DNA from: Pandoraea pneumonica
GTDB taxonomy: Bacteria; Pseudomonadota; Gammaproteobacteria; Burkholderiales; Burkholderiaceae
Length of the DNA stretch: 64,000 bases
Assembly: GCF_902459645.1 (NCBI RefSeq)
Contig: NZ_CABPSK010000003.1
Coordinates: 62,001 to 126,000, forward strand
Direction: 5' to 3'
Part shown: one piece after another, positions 24,066 to 34,070 of the stretch
Layout: each line of letters begins with the position of its first letter
Position numbering within the stretch: position 1 is the stretch's first letter
The notes under the pieces: model-generated
Database searches by the model: none
Seen by the model: only the letters and a program-made list of their open reading frames with translations
What the model was told of the DNA's origin: nothing
Program-made: the position numbers and the translations under genes

Positions 24066-25352
24066 ATGAAGATTCTGGTTGTCGGCTCGGGTGGCCGCGA
24101 ACACGCCCTGGCGTGGAAGCTTGCGCAATCCCCGCGCATCCAATTGGTCTACGTCGCCCCGGGTAACGGCGGCACGGCGCTCGACGAGCGCCTGCGCAAT
24201 GTCCCGATCAGCGATCCGAACGTGCTCGCCGAGTTCGCCATTCGTGAAGGCATCGCCCTCACCGTGGTTGGGCCCGAAGCGCCGCTCGCCGCCGGTATCG
24301 TCAACATCTTCCGTGCTCGCGGCCTGAAGGTCTTCGGCCCGACGCGCGAAGCGGCTCAACTCGAATCGTCGAAGGACTTCGCCAAAGCGTTCATGAAGCG
24401 CCACGGCATTCCGACCGCCGATTACGAAACCTTCTCGGACGCCGCCCGCGCCCACGCCTACATCGACGCCAAGGGCGCGCCGATCGTCATCAAAGCCGAT
24501 GGTCTGGCTGCTGGCAAGGGCGTGGTCGTTGCGATGTCGCTCGAAGAAGCCCACAGCGCCGTGGACGCCATGCTGGCGGACAACAAGCTGGGCGACGCCG
24601 GTGCGCGCGTGGTGATCGAGGAATTCCTGCAAGGCGAAGAAGCCAGCTTCATCGTCATGGTCGACGGCAAGAATGTGCTGCCGCTGGCCACGTCGCAAGA
24701 TCACAAGCGTTTGCTCGACAACGATCAGGGCCCGAACACGGGCGGCATGGGCGCTTACTCGCCCGCGCCGATCGTCACGCCGCAAATTCACGCCCGCGTG
24801 ATGCGCGAGATCATTCTGCCGACCGTGCGCGGCATGGAAACCGACGGCATTCGCTATACGGGCTTCCTTTATGCCGGTCTGATGATCGACGCACAAGGCA
24901 ACATCAAGACGCTCGAATTCAACTGCCGTATGGGCGACCCCGAGACGCAGCCGATCATGGCGCGCCTGAAGGGCGACTTCTCGGTGGTGGTCGAGCACGC
25001 GATTGCCGGCACGCTCGATAAGGTGGAACTCGACTGGGATCGCCGCTATGCGCTGGGCGTGGTGCTCGCCGCTCACGGCTATCCGGAGACCCCGCGCAAG
25101 GGCGACCGTATCTCGGAGATTCCCGCCGAGACGAGCGATTGCGTGACGTTCCACGCCGGTACGCAGTTGGAAAACGACGTGCTGACGGTCACCGGCGGGC
25201 GCGTGCTGTGCGTGGTCGGCCTGTCGGATACCGTGCGCGGTGCGCAAAGCGTGGCGTACCAGATGGTCAATCAGATCAGCTTCGACGGCATGCAATATCG
25301 CCACGACATCGGCAACCGCGCCCTCGCGCGCAAGCCGGACGGCACGGCGTGA
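24066..25352 (+). CDS. purD: phosphoribosylamine-glycine ligase
   Basis: A 428-aa ATP-grasp enzyme, step 2 of purine synthesis (phosphoribosylamine, glycine and ATP to GAR). It has MKILVVGSGGREHALAWKL at the N terminus, VVGPEAPLAAGI, the ATP-grasp loop KADGLAAGKGVVVA and the metal-binding LEFNCRMGDPETQPIM. It is complete and of normal length. It starts 6 bp after yebC and is followed by a hairpin at 25400-25428. Confidence 0.97.
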   Translation: MKILVVGSGGREHALAWKLAQSPRIQLVYVAPGNGGTALDERLRNVPISDPNVLAEFAIREGIALTVVGPEAPLAAGIVNIFRARGLKVFGPTREAAQLESSKDFAKAFMKRHGIPTADYETFSDAARAHAYIDAKGAPIVIKADGLAAGKGVVVAMSLEEAHSAVDAMLADNKLGDAGARVVIEEFLQGEEASFIVMVDGKNVLPLATSQDHKRLLDNDQGPNTGGMGAYSPAPIVTPQIHARVMREIILPTVRGMETDGIRYTGFLYAGLMIDAQGNIKTLEFNCRMGDPETQPIMARLKGDFSVVVEHAIAGTLDKVELDWDRRYALGVVLAAHGYPETPRKGDRISEIPAETSDCVTFHAGTQLENDVLTVTGGRVLCVVGLSDTVRGAQSVAYQMVNQISFDGMQYRHDIGNRALARKPDGTA

Positions 25353-25679
25353 TCGCATAGCTTCGCTGCGCTAGTCGCTTAGCTAGCGGCTTAATCAGCG
25401 GCCCGGACGACGATAAGTTGTCCGGGCCGTTGTCGTTTCAGCCCCTCCCCTGCCCGCCGGACGTGACAACGGCGTCCAACGCGTCATCTCGCCACGATTG
25501 ACAAGCGAATGGCAACTTGGCACGCTGGCAGCGGCGCAACCTGCGTAGTTCAACGATGGCGTCCGCAAATTCGCGGCCTGCGTGGACTGCGCAGCCTGCA
25601 CACCGGTAGCCCCCCATCCGGCCAGCCCGGCGGAACCCAGCAGTTTTCCCGACAGATCCCTAGCTCGACGGAGACGCAT
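25353..25679. other. intergenic region purD-mscS
   Basis: 327 bp without a gene. It holds the purD terminator hairpin and a CGGAG ribosome-binding site just before the mscS start. No convincing promoter is seen; TTGACA at 25498-25503 lacks a partner -10. Confidence 0.4.
25400..25436 (+). terminator. probable terminator after purD
   Basis: A 9-bp perfect stem GGCCCGGAC/GTCCGGGCC encloses an 11-nt loop and is followed by GTTGTCGTTT, a broken T-run. Confidence 0.6.
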
Positions 25680-26579
25680 ATGTTCGACCTCAACAAGCTG
25701 GTCAACGATTATCTGGTGCCGTTCGGACTGAAGATTCTGATGGCCGTCGTCATCTGGATCATCGGCGGCCTCGTCATCAATTTGGCCGCCCGGCTCGTGC
25801 GTGCCGCCATGACCCGGCGCGCCATCGATCCCACGCTCGTGCGCTACACCGAATCGTCGCTGCGCATCGCCCTGCGCATCGCTTTGGTGCTCACCATCCT
25901 GAGCGTGTGCGGCATCGAGACGACCTCGTTCGCTGCCCTGCTCGCGGCCGCCGGTATCGCCATCGGCGCGGCCTGGTCGGGGCTGCTGTCGAATTTCGCC
26001 TCCGGCATCTTCTTGATCGTGCTGCGCCCGTTCAAGACGGGCGACATGATCAGCGCAGGCGGTGTGACCGGCGTGGTCGATGAAATCGGCCTGTTCGTGA
26101 CGACCATGACCACCCCCGACAATCTGCGCGTGTACGTGGGCAACACGAAGGTGTTCAGCGACAACATCACGGTGTACGACGCCAACGCCTTCCGACGCGT
26201 CGAGCTGAAGGCGCAGCTTGCCCACACCGTCGACGTGCAGGACGCCGTGGCACGCCTCAAGGCCCGCATCGCCCAAATTCCGAATGTGACGAGCACGCCC
26301 GCCGTGGACGTCGAGATTCTGGAGTTCACCCCGGCCGGGCCGGTGCTCGCGGTGCGCCCGTATTGCCATAACCGCGACTATTGGCAGGTGTATTTCGATA
26401 CCAACCGGGCCATTGCGGAAGTGGGCGGCGCGGCGCATTGGCCGGTGCCCGCACCGCGCCAGATCCTCATGCCGCCGCCGGCCGACGTGGGTGGCGGCAC
26501 CGCCAGCGCCGCAGCGCCGATCATCGGCACGGGCAATGCGGCGCCAGCCGGTGCGCGCCCGAATGCCCCGGCGCCCTGA
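25680..26579 (+). CDS. small-conductance mechanosensitive channel (MscS family)
   Basis: A 299-aa channel that releases solutes on hypo-osmotic shock. Transmembrane helices lie near residues 14-38 and 62-80, and the pore-lining helix TM3 has the Ala/Gly pattern AAAGIAIGAAWSGLLSNFAS (about 89-108) followed by LIVLRPFKTGD. The cytoplasmic beta and alpha-beta domains follow, with a Gly/Ala/Pro-rich tail. The ATG at 25680 has GGAG upstream; the 57 codons before it are not family-like. It lies between purD and hemF. Confidence 0.92.
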   Translation: MFDLNKLVNDYLVPFGLKILMAVVIWIIGGLVINLAARLVRAAMTRRAIDPTLVRYTESSLRIALRIALVLTILSVCGIETTSFAALLAAAGIAIGAAWSGLLSNFASGIFLIVLRPFKTGDMISAGGVTGVVDEIGLFVTTMTTPDNLRVYVGNTKVFSDNITVYDANAFRRVELKAQLAHTVDVQDAVARLKARIAQIPNVTSTPAVDVEILEFTPAGPVLAVRPYCHNRDYWQVYFDTNRAIAEVGGAAHWPVPAPRQILMPPPADVGGGTASAAAPIIGTGNAAPAGARPNAPAP

Positions 26580-26629
26580 ACGTCCCGAAAATACCGAAAG
26601 TCATAACAACCTCTTGATACCGATCATTC

Positions 26630-26649
26630 GGGCGGCGAATCCGCCGCCC
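26630..26649. repeat. short GC hairpin after mscS
   Basis: GGGCGGCG-AATC-CGCCGCCC is a perfect 8-bp hairpin with no T-run. It could be a Rho-assisted stop or a stability element. Confidence 0.35.
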
Positions 26650-26737
26650 CATGAGCGGTCGAAAGCGGTACCTGACGCCCCTGAACGCCCGTCAGCCGGT
26701 ACAATCCGGGTATTACCAAGCAACGGGACGTAGAAGG

Positions 26738-27685
26738 ATGACCGCGAGCACGACAGCGCACGACGACGCTCAGATGCCGGATACCGGCGCAGTGCGAACT
26801 TATTTGCTCGGTCTGCAAGACCGAATTGTCGAAACGCTGGAACGGCTCGACGGCAAGCGCTTCCTCGCCGACGACTGGCAACGCCCGGCCGATGGCGCGC
26901 TGCGCGGCGACGGCCGCACGCGAGTGCTCGACGACGGCGACTTCTTCGAGCGCGGCGGTGTGAACTTCTCCCACGTGGTAGGCGACAAGCTGCCCGGCTC
27001 GGCCAGCGCCTCCCGACCCGAACTGGCTGGGCGCGGTTTCGAAGCCCTCGGCGTCTCGCTGGTTCTCCATCCGCGTAATCCGTACTGCCCGACCGTGCAC
27101 TTCAATGTGCGCATTCTGATCGCGACTGCGCCCGGCGAAGCCCCGGCGTTCTGGTTCGGCGGCGGCATGGATCTCACCCCGTACTATCCCTTCGAAGAAG
27201 ACTGTCAGCACTTCCACCAGACGTGCAAGGACGCCCTCGATCCGTTCGGCACCGATTGGTACCCGCGCTTCAAGGCGTGGTGCGACGAGTACTTCTATCT
27301 GAAACACCGGCAGGAGCCGCGCGGCATCGGTGGCATCTTCTTCGACGATTTCTCGGGCGGTGGCTTCGAGACCGGTTTCGCCGTGATGCAAAGCGTGGGC
27401 GACGCGTTCCTCGACGCCTATGTGCCGATCGTCGAGCGCCGCCGCGGCATGCCGTATGGCGAGCGCGAACGCGACTTTCAGGCGCATCGCCGTGGCCGTT
27501 ACGTCGAATTCAATCTGGTCTGGGACCGTGGCACGCACTTCGGCCTGCAATCGGGCGGGCGCACCGAGTCGATCCTGATGTCGATGCCGCCGGTCGTGAA
27601 GTGGCACTACGACTGGAAGCCAGAACCGGATACGCCGGAAGCGAAGCTCTATACCGACTTCCTCGTACGTCGCGAGTGGGTGTAA
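26738..27685 (+). CDS. hemF: oxygen-dependent coproporphyrinogen III oxidase
   Basis: A 315-aa enzyme of haem synthesis that decarboxylates coproporphyrinogen III to protoporphyrinogen IX with oxygen. It carries the family blocks [15 protein letters not shown]-like (as [18 protein letters not shown]), [48 protein letters not shown] and [19 protein letters not shown]. The ATG at 26738 has AGAAGG directly before it. A TACAAT at 26700-26705 could be a -10 box. nadD follows after 13 bp. Confidence 0.97.
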   Translation: MTASTTAHDDAQMPDTGAVRTYLLGLQDRIVETLERLDGKRFLADDWQRPADGALRGDGRTRVLDDGDFFERGGVNFSHVVGDKLPGSASASRPELAGRGFEALGVSLVLHPRNPYCPTVHFNVRILIATAPGEAPAFWFGGGMDLTPYYPFEEDCQHFHQTCKDALDPFGTDWYPRFKAWCDEYFYLKHRQEPRGIGGIFFDDFSGGGFETGFAVMQSVGDAFLDAYVPIVERRRGMPYGERERDFQAHRRGRYVEFNLVWDRGTHFGLQSGGRTESILMSMPPVVKWHYDWKPEPDTPEAKLYTDFLVRREWV

Positions 27686-27698
27686 AGGCAGCCCACGC

Positions 27699-28421
27699 AT
27701 GACCGTCACTTCTCCTGCCGCTGGCCACACCAGCCACCCCGGCCGCCCCAAGCGCATCGGCGTGCTCGGCGGCACGTTCGACCCGATTCATACCGGCCAT
27801 CTGGCGCTGGGCGCGCTCTTTGCCCGCACGCTCGCGCTCGACGAATTGCTGCTCATGCCCGCGGGCCAGCAGCCGCAAAAGCAAGGCAGCACGCCTGCGG
27901 TGCACCGTCTCGCGATGACCCGGCTGGCTAGCGAACTGCTGGCCGAGGAACTGCACCGTACCTGCCCGGCCACGCAACTGATCGTGAGTACACGTGAAAT
28001 CGAGCGCGCCGGCCCGAGCTACACCGTCGACACGTTACGCGAGCTTCGCGCCGATTACGGCCCCGAAGCCTCGTTATCGTTACTGATCGGCTCGGACCAA
28101 CTGGTGCGCCTCGACACCTGGCACGCGTGGCGCGAACTGTTCGATTACGCCCACGTCTGCGCGGCCGCCCGCCCCGGTTTTAGCCGCGAGACCGCCTCGG
28201 CACCGTTGCGCCAAGTCTTCACTGAAAGGGAAAAGTCCGCGCTCGGGGTACAATCCACGCCATGCGGCGGCATCCTGATCGACGACTCCCTAGCCGTCGA
28301 CATCTCCGCCACCGAGTTGCGCGCCGCGCTGGCGCATGCGTCAGACGCAGTCTCACGGCCTGAAAACCTGCCCGAACCCGTTTGGCAGTACATTCGCGCG
28401 CAACACCTGTATCGCGCCTGA
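27699..28421 (+). CDS. nadD: nicotinate-nucleotide adenylyltransferase
   Basis: A 240-aa enzyme forming deamido-NAD from nicotinate mononucleotide and ATP. The nucleotidyltransferase motif GGTFDPIHTGHL is near residue 27, LMPAGQQPQK and LIGSDQLVRLDTWHAW follow, and the C-terminal ISATELR motif is present. About 20 residues precede the usual family start; the ATG at 27699 has no strong Shine-Dalgarno, so a later start remains possible. It lies 13 bp after hemF and before rsfS in one operon. Confidence 0.93.
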   Translation: MTVTSPAAGHTSHPGRPKRIGVLGGTFDPIHTGHLALGALFARTLALDELLLMPAGQQPQKQGSTPAVHRLAMTRLASELLAEELHRTCPATQLIVSTREIERAGPSYTVDTLRELRADYGPEASLSLLIGSDQLVRLDTWHAWRELFDYAHVCAAARPGFSRETASAPLRQVFTEREKSALGVQSTPCGGILIDDSLAVDISATELRAALAHASDAVSRPENLPEPVWQYIRAQHLYRA

Positions 28422-28484
28422 CGAGCCCTTGCGGCCCGTCGTACGGCGCCCCCTGATCGCCCCGTTTCACCAAGACAACGCACT

Positions 28485-28931
28485 ATGGATATTCGCAAAC
28501 TTCAGCGCCTTATCGTCGACGCCCTCGAAGACGTCAAGGCCCAAGACATCAAGGTGTACAACACCGAGCACCTCACCGCCCTGTTCGAGCGCGTGATCAT
28601 CGCCAGCGGTACGTCCAACCGCCAAACCAAGGCCCTCGCCGCCAGCGTGCGCGACAAGGTCAAGGCCGCCGGTGGCGACATCATCAGCATGGAAGGCGAA
28701 GATGTGGGCGAATGGGTGCTGGTCGACACGGGCGACGCCATCGTGCACATCATGCAGCCGGCCCTGCGCCAGTACTACAACCTCGAAGAGATCTGGGGCG
28801 AGAAGCCCGTGCGCCTCAAGGCCGCCGGGACCAAAGCCGGCGTGAAGGCCAGCGCTGAAGACGACGCGGAAGACGAAGAAGACGCCCCGGCCGAAGCCAA
28901 GGCCCCGGCGCGCCGCAAGGCAACCAAGTAA
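28485..28931 (+). CDS. rsfS: ribosome silencing factor RsfS
   Basis: A 148-aa protein that binds ribosomal protein uL14 and blocks subunit joining in starvation. The family core ([55 protein letters not shown]) fills residues 5-112. Residues 118-148 are an added acidic then basic tail (ending ARRKATK), longer than in E. coli RsfS (105 aa). It sits between nadD and rlmH, the usual order. Confidence 0.95.
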   Translation: MDIRKLQRLIVDALEDVKAQDIKVYNTEHLTALFERVIIASGTSNRQTKALAASVRDKVKAAGGDIISMEGEDVGEWVLVDTGDAIVHIMQPALRQYYNLEEIWGEKPVRLKAAGTKAGVKASAEDDAEDEEDAPAEAKAPARRKATK

Positions 28932-28954
28932 GTCTCGTCGACGGCTGCACGGTC

Positions 28955-29425
28955 ATGCGTCTGTTCATTCTCGCGGTCGGGCACAAAATGCCCGGCTGGA
29001 TCGAGACCGCCTTTGCCGAGTACGCGAAGCGCATGCCCCCCGAGCTGCGCATCGAACTCAAGGAAATCAAGCCGGAGCAACGCTCCAACTCCCGCACGGC
29101 CGAGACGGTCATGGCCGCCGAGGCGCAGCGCATCGACGCGGCACTGCCGCGCGGCTGCCGTCTGATCTGTCTGGACGAGCGCGGCACCGACCTCACCACG
29201 ATGCGTCTCGCGCAGTCGCTCACCACCTGGCAGCAAGACGGCCGCGACGTGGCCTTCGTGATCGGTGGTGCCGACGGGTTAGACCCGGCCCTCAAATCGC
29301 GCGCCGACACGCTCATCCGCTTGTCCAGCCTCACGCTGCCGCACGGTATGGTGCGCGTGCTCCTCGCCGAACAGCTCTACCGCGCGTGGAGCATCAACGC
29401 CAATCACCCCTACCATCGCGTCTGA
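28955..29425 (+). CDS. rlmH: 23S rRNA pseudouridine-1915 N3-methyltransferase
   Basis: A 156-aa SPOUT methyltransferase that modifies pseudouridine 1915 of 23S rRNA in assembled 70S ribosomes. The N terminus [29 protein letters not shown], the SAM-binding [11 protein letters not shown] and the C-terminal [20 protein letters not shown] are all diagnostic. It is the last gene of the hemF-nadD-rsfS-rlmH run here; in relatives maf and rng normally follow at once, but the ugp operon intervenes. Confidence 0.97.
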   Translation: MRLFILAVGHKMPGWIETAFAEYAKRMPPELRIELKEIKPEQRSNSRTAETVMAAEAQRIDAALPRGCRLICLDERGTDLTTMRLAQSLTTWQQDGRDVAFVIGGADGLDPALKSRADTLIRLSSLTLPHGMVRVLLAEQLYRAWSINANHPYHRV

Positions 29426-29761
29426 TTTACGTCCCTTGCCTGTGTTGCGGATGTCATCGTGCAATGCGATGCCGCCCGCAAGGTTGTACGCAAGGTGACG
29501 TCCTCCCGGCAAATAAGTCAGAAATAAGTCACAACGCCTTGTGCAGTGCAACGGCGCGTTGCGTGGCGCTTCAACCATTGCTCGCGAGCCTTGCGGGCAG
29601 GTGAAATCCAAAAATCTGTCAATGCCCCGCCAGACGCCGCCATACAACAACCTGTGCTGCACTGCGGGTGGAAAAAACACGATGGCGTGGTAGTCTACGC
29701 GGCGCTATAACCGTTCGCACCGCGAACAGACAAGACTTCTCGTGAACCCCCGGAGATTGGC
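29426..29761. other. control region upstream of ugpB
   Basis: 336 bp without a gene. It contains two 11-bp tandem repeats resembling a Pho box (29511-29532), a lone CTGTCAA at 29613 and a TATAAC element at 29705-29710 that could be a -10 box. No terminator for rlmH is visible. A CGGAG ribosome-binding site precedes the ugpB ATG. Confidence 0.45.
29511..29532 (+). promoter_or_regulatory. Pho-box-like tandem repeat
   Basis: The core is AAGTCAG-AAAT-AAGTCAC, two GTCA-containing half sites spaced 11 bp with an AT-rich 4-nt linker, the geometry of PhoB boxes (CTGTCAT-N4-CTGTCAT). The outer bases differ from consensus and no -10 element lies at the usual distance, so this is only a candidate for phosphate control of ugp. 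Confidence 0.35.
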
Positions 29762-31093
29762 ATGAAGCAACCTTCTTTGCGCACGTTCGCCCTGGCTGGC
29801 GTCGGTGCGGCCCTGGCGCTCACCATGAGCACGTCGGCATTGGCCGCCACCGAGATCCAGTTCTGGCACTCGATGGAATCGGCACTCGGCGAGCGCGTCA
29901 ACCAGATCGCCAACGACTTCAACGCCTCGCAAAGCGATTACAAGATTGTCCCGATCTACAAGGGCAACTACGAGCAGGGCCTGGCCGCAGGCATCGCCGC
30001 GTTCCGTGCTGGCAATGCACCCGCCATTCTCCAGGTGTACGAAGTGGGCACCGCCACGATGATGCAGGCCCAGAAGGCCGTGAAGCCGGTGTGGCAAGTG
30101 ATGAAGGACGCCGGCGAGCCGTTCGACGAAGCCGCGTTCGTGCCGACGGTGGCCAGCTACTACGCCGACAGCAAGACCAACCATCTGGTGTCGATGCCGT
30201 TCAATAGCTCGACCCCGGTGCTGTACTACAACAAGGACGCCTTCAAGAAGGCCGGCCTCGATCCGAACACCCCGCCCAAGACGTGGGCCGACGTGAAGGC
30301 CGACGCCACCAAGCTCAAGGCCGCGGGTCTGTCGTGCGGTTTCACGATGGGCTGGCAAAGCTGGACGCAGCTCGAGAACTACAGCGCATGGCACGCCCTG
30401 CCGTTCGCCACGAAGAACAACGGCTTCGACGGTCTTGACGCCAAGCTGGTCTTCAACGGCCCGCAACAAACCAAGCACATCCAGTTCCTCGCCGACATGG
30501 CCAAGGAAGGCACGTTCACGTATGTGGGCCGCAAGGATGAAGTGACCTCGAAGTTCTACAGCGGCGACTGCGGTATCGCGATGACCACTTCGGGTGCGCT
30601 CGCCAACATCGCCAAGTACGCCAAGTTCAGCTACGGCGTGGGCATGATGCCGTACGACGCCGACGTGAAGGGTGCACCGCAGAACGCCATCATCGGTGGC
30701 GCCAGCCTGTGGGTGCTCGCGGGCAAGTCGTCTGCCGAATACAAGGGCGTGGCCAAGTTCCTGAACTACCTCGCCTCGCCGGCCGTCGCCGCGAAGTGGC
30801 ACCAAGACACCGGCTACCTGCCGGTGACGAAGGCCGCTTACGAACTGACCGAGAAGCAAGGCTTCTACGCGAAGAACCCCGGCGCCGACATGGCCATCAA
30901 GCAGATGCTCAACAAGCCGCCTCTGCCGTTCACGCGTGGCCTGCGTCTGGGCAATATGCCGCAGATCCGCACGGTGATCGACGAAGAACTCGAAGGCGTG
31001 TGGAGCGGCAAGCAAACGCCGAAGGCCGCGCTGGATAAGGCGGTGGCCCGTGGCGACGACCTGCTGCGCCGCTTCGAAAAGTCGGGAAGCTAA
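29762..31093 (+). CDS. ugpB: sn-glycerol-3-phosphate ABC transporter, periplasmic binding protein
   Basis: A 443-aa periplasmic protein. The signal peptide ends with STSALA before [10 protein letters not shown]. The mature protein shows UgpB features: [54 protein letters not shown] and the sugar-phosphate pocket around SLWVLAGKS. It captures glycerol-3-phosphate and its diesters and delivers them to UgpAE. It is first in the ugpBAECQ operon, and a strong terminator lies between it and ugpA. Confidence 0.95.
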   Translation: MKQPSLRTFALAGVGAALALTMSTSALAATEIQFWHSMESALGERVNQIANDFNASQSDYKIVPIYKGNYEQGLAAGIAAFRAGNAPAILQVYEVGTATMMQAQKAVKPVWQVMKDAGEPFDEAAFVPTVASYYADSKTNHLVSMPFNSSTPVLYYNKDAFKKAGLDPNTPPKTWADVKADATKLKAAGLSCGFTMGWQSWTQLENYSAWHALPFATKNNGFDGLDAKLVFNGPQQTKHIQFLADMAKEGTFTYVGRKDEVTSKFYSGDCGIAMTTSGALANIAKYAKFSYGVGMMPYDADVKGAPQNAIIGGASLWVLAGKSSAEYKGVAKFLNYLASPAVAAKWHQDTGYLPVTKAAYELTEKQGFYAKNPGADMAIKQMLNKPPLPFTRGLRLGNMPQIRTVIDEELEGVWSGKQTPKAALDKAVARGDDLLRRFEKSGS

Positions 31094-31171
31094 GCGCTAC
31101 CCCGCACACGTCGCAGCCGCTGATGTACGAGCGATTCGTGCATCGGCCAATGTGACCGTGACGTTACAATG

Positions 31172-31214
31172 ACGCCACCCGGCCCGCCCACGCGGGCCGG
31201 GTTGGCGTTTTTTT
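31172..31214 (+). terminator. intrinsic terminator inside the ugp operon (ugpB/ugpA)
   Basis: A 16-bp GC-rich stem (31172-31187 with 31192-31208, one bulged T) has a 4-nt loop and is followed by seven Ts (31208-31214). It stands 78 nt after ugpB and 17 nt before ugpA. Part of the transcripts should end here, giving more UgpB than permease. Confidence 0.85.
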
Positions 31215-31231
31215 CATTGGTTCTATTCGTT

Positions 31232-32128
31232 ATGGCGCACAACTCAAGAGAACGCCCTCGCTTCGGTACCGGCTGGCTGCCCTACGCGCTCGTCGCTCCG
31301 CAGCTCCTCATTACCGTCGTGTTCTTTCTGTGGCCCGCGGGCGAGGCCCTCTGGCAATCCACATCGACGCAGGACGCGTTCGGGCTCTCCAGCCAGTTCG
31401 TGGGCTTCGACAACTTCACGGCGCTCTGGAGCGATCCGCTCTACCTCGCGTCGTTCCGCACCACGATGATCTTCAGCGGACTGGTCACCGTTTGCGGGCT
31501 GGTCATCTCGCTGCTGCTCGCGGCCATGGCCGATCGCGTGACGCGCGGCAAGCGCGCCTATCAGACGCTGCTCATCTGGCCGTATGCGGTGGCCCCCGCC
31601 ATTGCTGCCGTGCTGTGGGCGTTTTTGTTCAACCCGAGTATCGGTCTGGTGACCTACGGGCTGGGCAAGCTCGGCGTCGAATGGAACCATGCGCTCAACG
31701 GCGGTCAGGCGATGTTCCTCGTCGTGTTGGCCTCGATCTGGAAGCAAATCAGCTATAACTTCCTGTTCTTCTACGCCGGTTTGCAGGCCATTCCGCGCTC
31801 GCTGGTGGAAGCCGCGGCGATTGACGGTGCCGGTCCGGTGCGCCGGTTCTTCGGGCTGGTGCTGCCGTTGATCTCGCCGACCACGTTCTTCCTGCTCGTG
31901 GTGAATCTCGTGTACTCGTTCTTCGACACCTTCCCGGTGATCGATGCAGCCACGGGCGGTGGCCCCGGCCAGTCGACCATGACGCTCATCTACAAGATCT
32001 ACTCGGAAGGCTTCAAGGGGCTCGACCTCGGTAGCTCGGCGGCGCAATCGGTGGTGCTCATGGCAATCGTCATCGTGCTCACGGTCGTGCAGTTCCGCTT
32101 CATCGAACGCAAGGTGCAATACGCATGA
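31232..32128 (+). CDS. ugpA: glycerol-3-phosphate ABC transporter permease UgpA
   Basis: A 298-aa inner-membrane permease with six predicted helices, starting [20 protein letters not shown]. The EAA loop that docks the ATPase reads [20 protein letters not shown] near residue 200. The start at 31232 is preferred because upstream codons lie within the terminator hairpin. The stop overlaps the ugpE start by 4 nt. Confidence 0.94.
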   Translation: MAHNSRERPRFGTGWLPYALVAPQLLITVVFFLWPAGEALWQSTSTQDAFGLSSQFVGFDNFTALWSDPLYLASFRTTMIFSGLVTVCGLVISLLLAAMADRVTRGKRAYQTLLIWPYAVAPAIAAVLWAFLFNPSIGLVTYGLGKLGVEWNHALNGGQAMFLVVLASIWKQISYNFLFFYAGLQAIPRSLVEAAAIDGAGPVRRFFGLVLPLISPTTFFLLVVNLVYSFFDTFPVIDAATGGGPGQSTMTLIYKIYSEGFKGLDLGSSAAQSVVLMAIVIVLTVVQFRFIERKVQYA

Positions 32129-32970
32129 TCGAGAACCGTCGCGGCCTAGATATCTTCTGCCACGTCATGCTGATCATCGGCGTGTTGTTGGTGGTCTTTC
32201 CGCTCTACGTGGCGTTCGTCGCCGCCACGATGAACGAGCGCGAAATCTTTAACGTGCCTCTGTCGCTCGTTCCGAGCTCGCACTTGTTCGAGAATCTCGC
32301 AACGGTGTGGGGCCGGGGCACGGGCGATTCGGCGATGCCGTTCGGCCTGATGCTCGGCAACAGCCTGCTCATGGCGCTGGTTATCACGATCGGCAAGATC
32401 TCGGTGTCGATCCTGTCGGCCTTCGCCATCGTGTATTTCCGCTTCCCGTTGCGCAACCTGTTCTTCTGGCTGATCTTCGTCACGCTAATGCTGCCGGTCG
32501 AAGTGCGCATTTTCCCGACGGTGCAAGTCATCTCCAGCCTCGGGCTCATCAATAGTTATGTGGGCTTGACGGTGCCGCTCATCGCGTCGGCCACTGCCAC
32601 GTTCCTGTTCCGGCAGTTCTTCATGACATTGCCCGACGAACTCGTGGAAGCCGCGCGCATCGATGGCGCCGGCCCGATGCGCTTCTTCATCGACGTGGTG
32701 CTGCCGCTCTCGAAGACGAACATCGCAGCGCTCTTCGTCATCACCTTCATCTATGGCTGGAATCAGTACCTGTGGCCGATTCTCGTGACCAACGCCCCGT
32801 CGATGACGACGGCGGTCGTGGGCATCAAGAGCATGATCGGCAGCGGGGACACGGCCACGCAGTGGCAGCTCGTGATGAGCGCCACGCTGCTCGCAATGCT
32901 CCCGCCGCTTGCCGTGGTGCTGCTCATGCAGCGTTGGTTCGTGCGCGGTCTGGTCGATTCGGAAAAGTAA
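32125..32970 (+). CDS. ugpE: glycerol-3-phosphate ABC transporter permease UgpE
   Basis: A 281-aa permease partner of UgpA with six helices. The EAA loop is [20 protein letters not shown], and [16 protein letters not shown] near residue 215 is typical of UgpE. Translation is coupled to ugpA by an ATGA overlap, and ugpC begins 2 nt after the stop. Confidence 0.95.
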   Translation: MIENRRGLDIFCHVMLIIGVLLVVFPLYVAFVAATMNEREIFNVPLSLVPSSHLFENLATVWGRGTGDSAMPFGLMLGNSLLMALVITIGKISVSILSAFAIVYFRFPLRNLFFWLIFVTLMLPVEVRIFPTVQVISSLGLINSYVGLTVPLIASATATFLFRQFFMTLPDELVEAARIDGAGPMRFFIDVVLPLSKTNIAALFVITFIYGWNQYLWPILVTNAPSMTTAVVGIKSMIGSGDTATQWQLVMSATLLAMLPPLAVVLLMQRWFVRGLVDSEK

Positions 32971-32972
32971 TC

Positions 32973-34070
32973 ATGGCAAATCTCAAACTCCATAGCGTTA
33001 AGAAAACCTACGACCAGACGAACTACATCCTGCACGGTGTCGACATCGACATCCAGGACGGCGAATTCGTGGTGATCGTCGGTCCCTCGGGCTGCGGCAA
33101 GTCGACCCTGCTGCGCATGGTGGCCGGCCTGGAGTCGGTGAGCGAAGGCAGCATCCTGATCGGCTCGCAAGTGGTGAACAAGCTGGAACCGAAGGATCGC
33201 AACATTGCGATGGTGTTCCAGAACTACGCGCTGTATCCGCATATGGATGTGCGTCAGAACATGTCGTACGGCCTGAAGATTCGAGGCATCGACAAGAAGT
33301 CCATCGAGGAGCGCGTGCTTGCCGCAGCGAAGATTCTCGAACTCGAACCGCTGCTCGCGCGCAAGCCGCGTGAGCTCTCGGGCGGCCAGCGTCAGCGCGT
33401 GGCCATGGGCCGCGCCATCGTGCGCGAACCCGCCGTGTTCCTGTTCGACGAACCGCTCTCCAACCTCGACGCGAAACTGCGCGTGCAAATGCGTCTAGAA
33501 ATTCAGCGTCTGCATAAACGCCTGAAGACCACGAGCCTGTACGTCACGCACGATCAAGTCGAAGCTATGACGCTCGCCGATCGCGTGATCGTGATGAACA
33601 AGGGTTACGCCGAGCAGATCGGCACGCCGTCGGATGTGTACGAGCGCCCGGCTTCGCTGTTCGTCGCCAGCTTCATGGGCTCGCCCGCGATGAACCTGCT
33701 CAAGGGCCGCGTGGATTCGGAAGGCCGTTCGTTCCAAGTGGATGGCGGCGGCCCGTCGCTGCGTCTGCCGCCGACGAGCATGGCGCACGCCAACCGCGAA
33801 CTGGTGCTCGGCGTGCGTCCGGAGCATCTCATTCCGGCGGAGCAACCGAACGGCATCGGCGCGTTCGCGGCGCAAACCAGCATCCTCGTCGATCAGCTCG
33901 AACTGCTCGGTGCCGACAATCTGGCGCACGGCCGCTGGGGCGATCAACACATCACCGTGCGTTTGCCGCACGAGTTGCGTCCGGCGGCAGGCACGGTGGT
34001 GCCGTTGGCCATTTCGGCAAAGGCACTGCATCTGTTCGATCCCTCCACCGGTAAGCGAGTCGAAGCATGA
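32973..34070 (+). CDS. ugpC: glycerol-3-phosphate ABC transporter ATPase UgpC
   Basis: A 365-aa ATPase of the MalK/UgpC type. Walker A is GPSGCGKST, the Q-loop is [12 protein letters not shown], the ABC signature LSGGQRQR and Walker [16 protein letters not shown]; a C-terminal OB-fold regulatory domain starts at about residue 240. It powers UgpAE. In E. coli UgpC binds UgpQ, and here ugpQ directly follows with a 4-nt overlap. Confidence 0.95.
   Translation: MANLKLHSVKKTYDQTNYILHGVDIDIQDGEFVVIVGPSGCGKSTLLRMVAGLESVSEGSILIGSQVVNKLEPKDRNIAMVFQNYALYPHMDVRQNMSYGLKIRGIDKKSIEERVLAAAKILELEPLLARKPRELSGGQRQRVAMGRAIVREPAVFLFDEPLSNLDAKLRVQMRLEIQRLHKRLKTTSLYVTHDQVEAMTLADRVIVMNKGYAEQIGTPSDVYERPASLFVASFMGSPAMNLLKGRVDSEGRSFQVDGGGPSLRLPPTSMAHANRELVLGVRPEHLIPAEQPNGIGAFAAQTSILVDQLELLGADNLAHGRWGDQHITVRLPHELRPAAGTVVPLAISAKALHLFDPSTGKRVEA

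Noticed and set aside
23223-25358. A 711-codon open frame on the minus strand opposite yebC and purD
   Set aside because: It is the antisense shadow of two well-identified genes. Its composition is His/Arg/Val-rich as expected from the mirror of GC-rich codons, and it has no motif or ribosome-binding site.
25498-25503. TTGACA upstream of mscS as a -35 box
   Set aside because: Nothing resembling TATAAT lies 16-18 bp downstream.
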